A DNA stretch of 6,599 nucleotides from positions 1 to 6,599 of the forward strand of contig PUOZ01000094.1 in the NCBI GenBank assembly GCA_003553165.1, read 5' to 3'. Both the position numbers and the translations under genes were made by a program. Positions 6,394-6,599 of the stretch are shown piece after piece. The notes beneath the pieces are model-generated. The model did not search any database. It was given only the letters and a program-made list of their open reading frames with translations, and was not told the DNA's origin. Position 1 is the stretch's first letter, and each line of letters starts with the position of its first letter. Source of the DNA: Thioalkalivibrio sp. GTDB lineage: Bacteria; Pseudomonadota; Gammaproteobacteria; Ectothiorhodospirales; Ectothiorhodospiraceae.

Positions 6394-6540
6394 GGCCCTG
6401 CCGTTGGCGGAATGCCGCTGCAAATCAGGCGCGTGTTCTGTCACCCACTCTAAATTCCCGAATCCTGTGCTGGGTTGATTTGGATCATCTAGGCGTGCAT
6501 CGAGCGGTGCGAGGATCATGCCATCGTGAATCGAATCCGG

Positions 6541-6570
6541 GGATGCGCCGCATTCGATCGCATCCGCATT
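6541..6570. repeat. Small inverted plus direct repeat upstream of the rightward gene
   Basis: GGATGCG at 6541-6547 and CGCATCC at 6559-6565 are perfect 7-base inverted arms around an 11-base spacer. CCGCATT occurs twice, 16 bases apart (6548 and 6564). The block ends 6 bases before the AAGGAG ribosome binding site, a position that would suit a repressor operator or a 5' leader hairpin. Chance occurrence is possible. Confidence 0.35.
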
Positions 6571-6575
6571 TGCAG

Positions 6576-6581
6576 AAGGAG
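6576..6581 (+). promoter_or_regulatory. Shine-Dalgarno AAGGAG of the gene leaving the window
   Basis: AAGGAG (within AGAAGGAG) is followed after five bases by ATG at 6587-6589, a near-ideal ribosome binding site that supports a real start there. Confidence 0.75.
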
Positions 6582-6586
6582 CCCAC

Positions 6587-6599
6587 ATGACGGACTGGC
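6587..6599 (+). CDS. Start of an unidentified gene, cut by the window end
   Basis: Only four codons are visible (Met-Thr-Asp-Trp) before the window ends. The case for a gene rests on the AAGGAG five bases upstream and on the promoter-sized divergent gap to the lipoate ligase gene. The product cannot be named. Because divergent genes often share control, its identity would help to place the ligase in a pathway. Confidence 0.6.

Larger units (their letters stand above)
6382..6586. promoter_or_regulatory. Divergent control region between the lipoate ligase and the next gene
   Basis: About 205 bases lie between two divergent starts, each with a strong Shine-Dalgarno. The middle part (6446-6495) is locally AT-richer, with TAAATT at 6451-6456 and TTGATTTGGATCATCTAG at 6475-6492, where promoters are most likely, but no good -35/-10 pair could be assigned on either strand. 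Close to the rightward gene there is an inverted repeat GGATGCG (6541-6547)/CGCATCC (6559-6565) and a direct repeat CCGCATT (6548-6554, 6564-6570). These could be an operator or a leader structure. Confidence 0.45.

Noticed and set aside
6382..6588. 69-residue N-terminal extension of the lipoate ligase
   Set aside because: The internal ATG at 6381 has an ideal AAGGAG, the extension resembles no ligase N-terminus, and it would overlap the start codon of the divergent gene.

Overview
This is a GC-rich window (roughly 65% by eye) with tightly packed genes. It holds four essentially complete or nearly complete protein genes plus two genes cut by the window edges. The gene families point to a gammaproteobacterium: an hpnE-type squalene pathway enzyme, a YciK-type short-chain dehydrogenase closest in feel to Pseudomonas/Chromatiales versions, a FixL/FixJ-like two-component pair, and a lipoate ligase of the LplA/LplB-plus-DUF116 type. 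A chemolithotrophic or phototrophic sulfur oxidiser (Ectothiorhodospiraceae/Chromatiales) would fit. That is inference; no taxonomic marker gene is present.

Layout, left to right. (1) 2-1213 (+): the C-terminal ~90% of an HpnE-like FAD-dependent hydroxysqualene dehydroxylase, whose start lies before the window. (2) 1214-1454: a convergent intergenic gap holding four copies (three direct, one inverted) of a ~26 bp REP-like palindromic repeat. (3) 3676-1455 (-): a two-gene operon encoding a soluble sensor kinase with two PAS domains and a FixJ/NarL-type response regulator, joined by a 4-base GTGA stop/start overlap. (4) 3677-3924: a divergent control region. (5) 3925-4725 (+): a YciK-family short-chain dehydrogenase whose catalytic Tyr is replaced by Phe. 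(6) 6381-4732 (-): a 549-residue protein fusing a lipoate-ligase catalytic domain, an LplB-like accessory domain and a Cys-rich DUF116-like domain. It converges on the dehydrogenase with only 6 bp between stop codons. (7) 6382-6586: a second divergent control region, then the first four codons of a + strand gene with a strong Shine-Dalgarno.

No mobile element, RNA gene or CRISPR array is seen. The genes do not form one pathway: membrane hopanoid/squalene synthesis, signal transduction, an oxidoreductase-like protein and lipoate attachment sit side by side in four transcription units. The two most unusual items are the three-domain lipoate ligase and the dehydrogenase lacking its active-site tyrosine.
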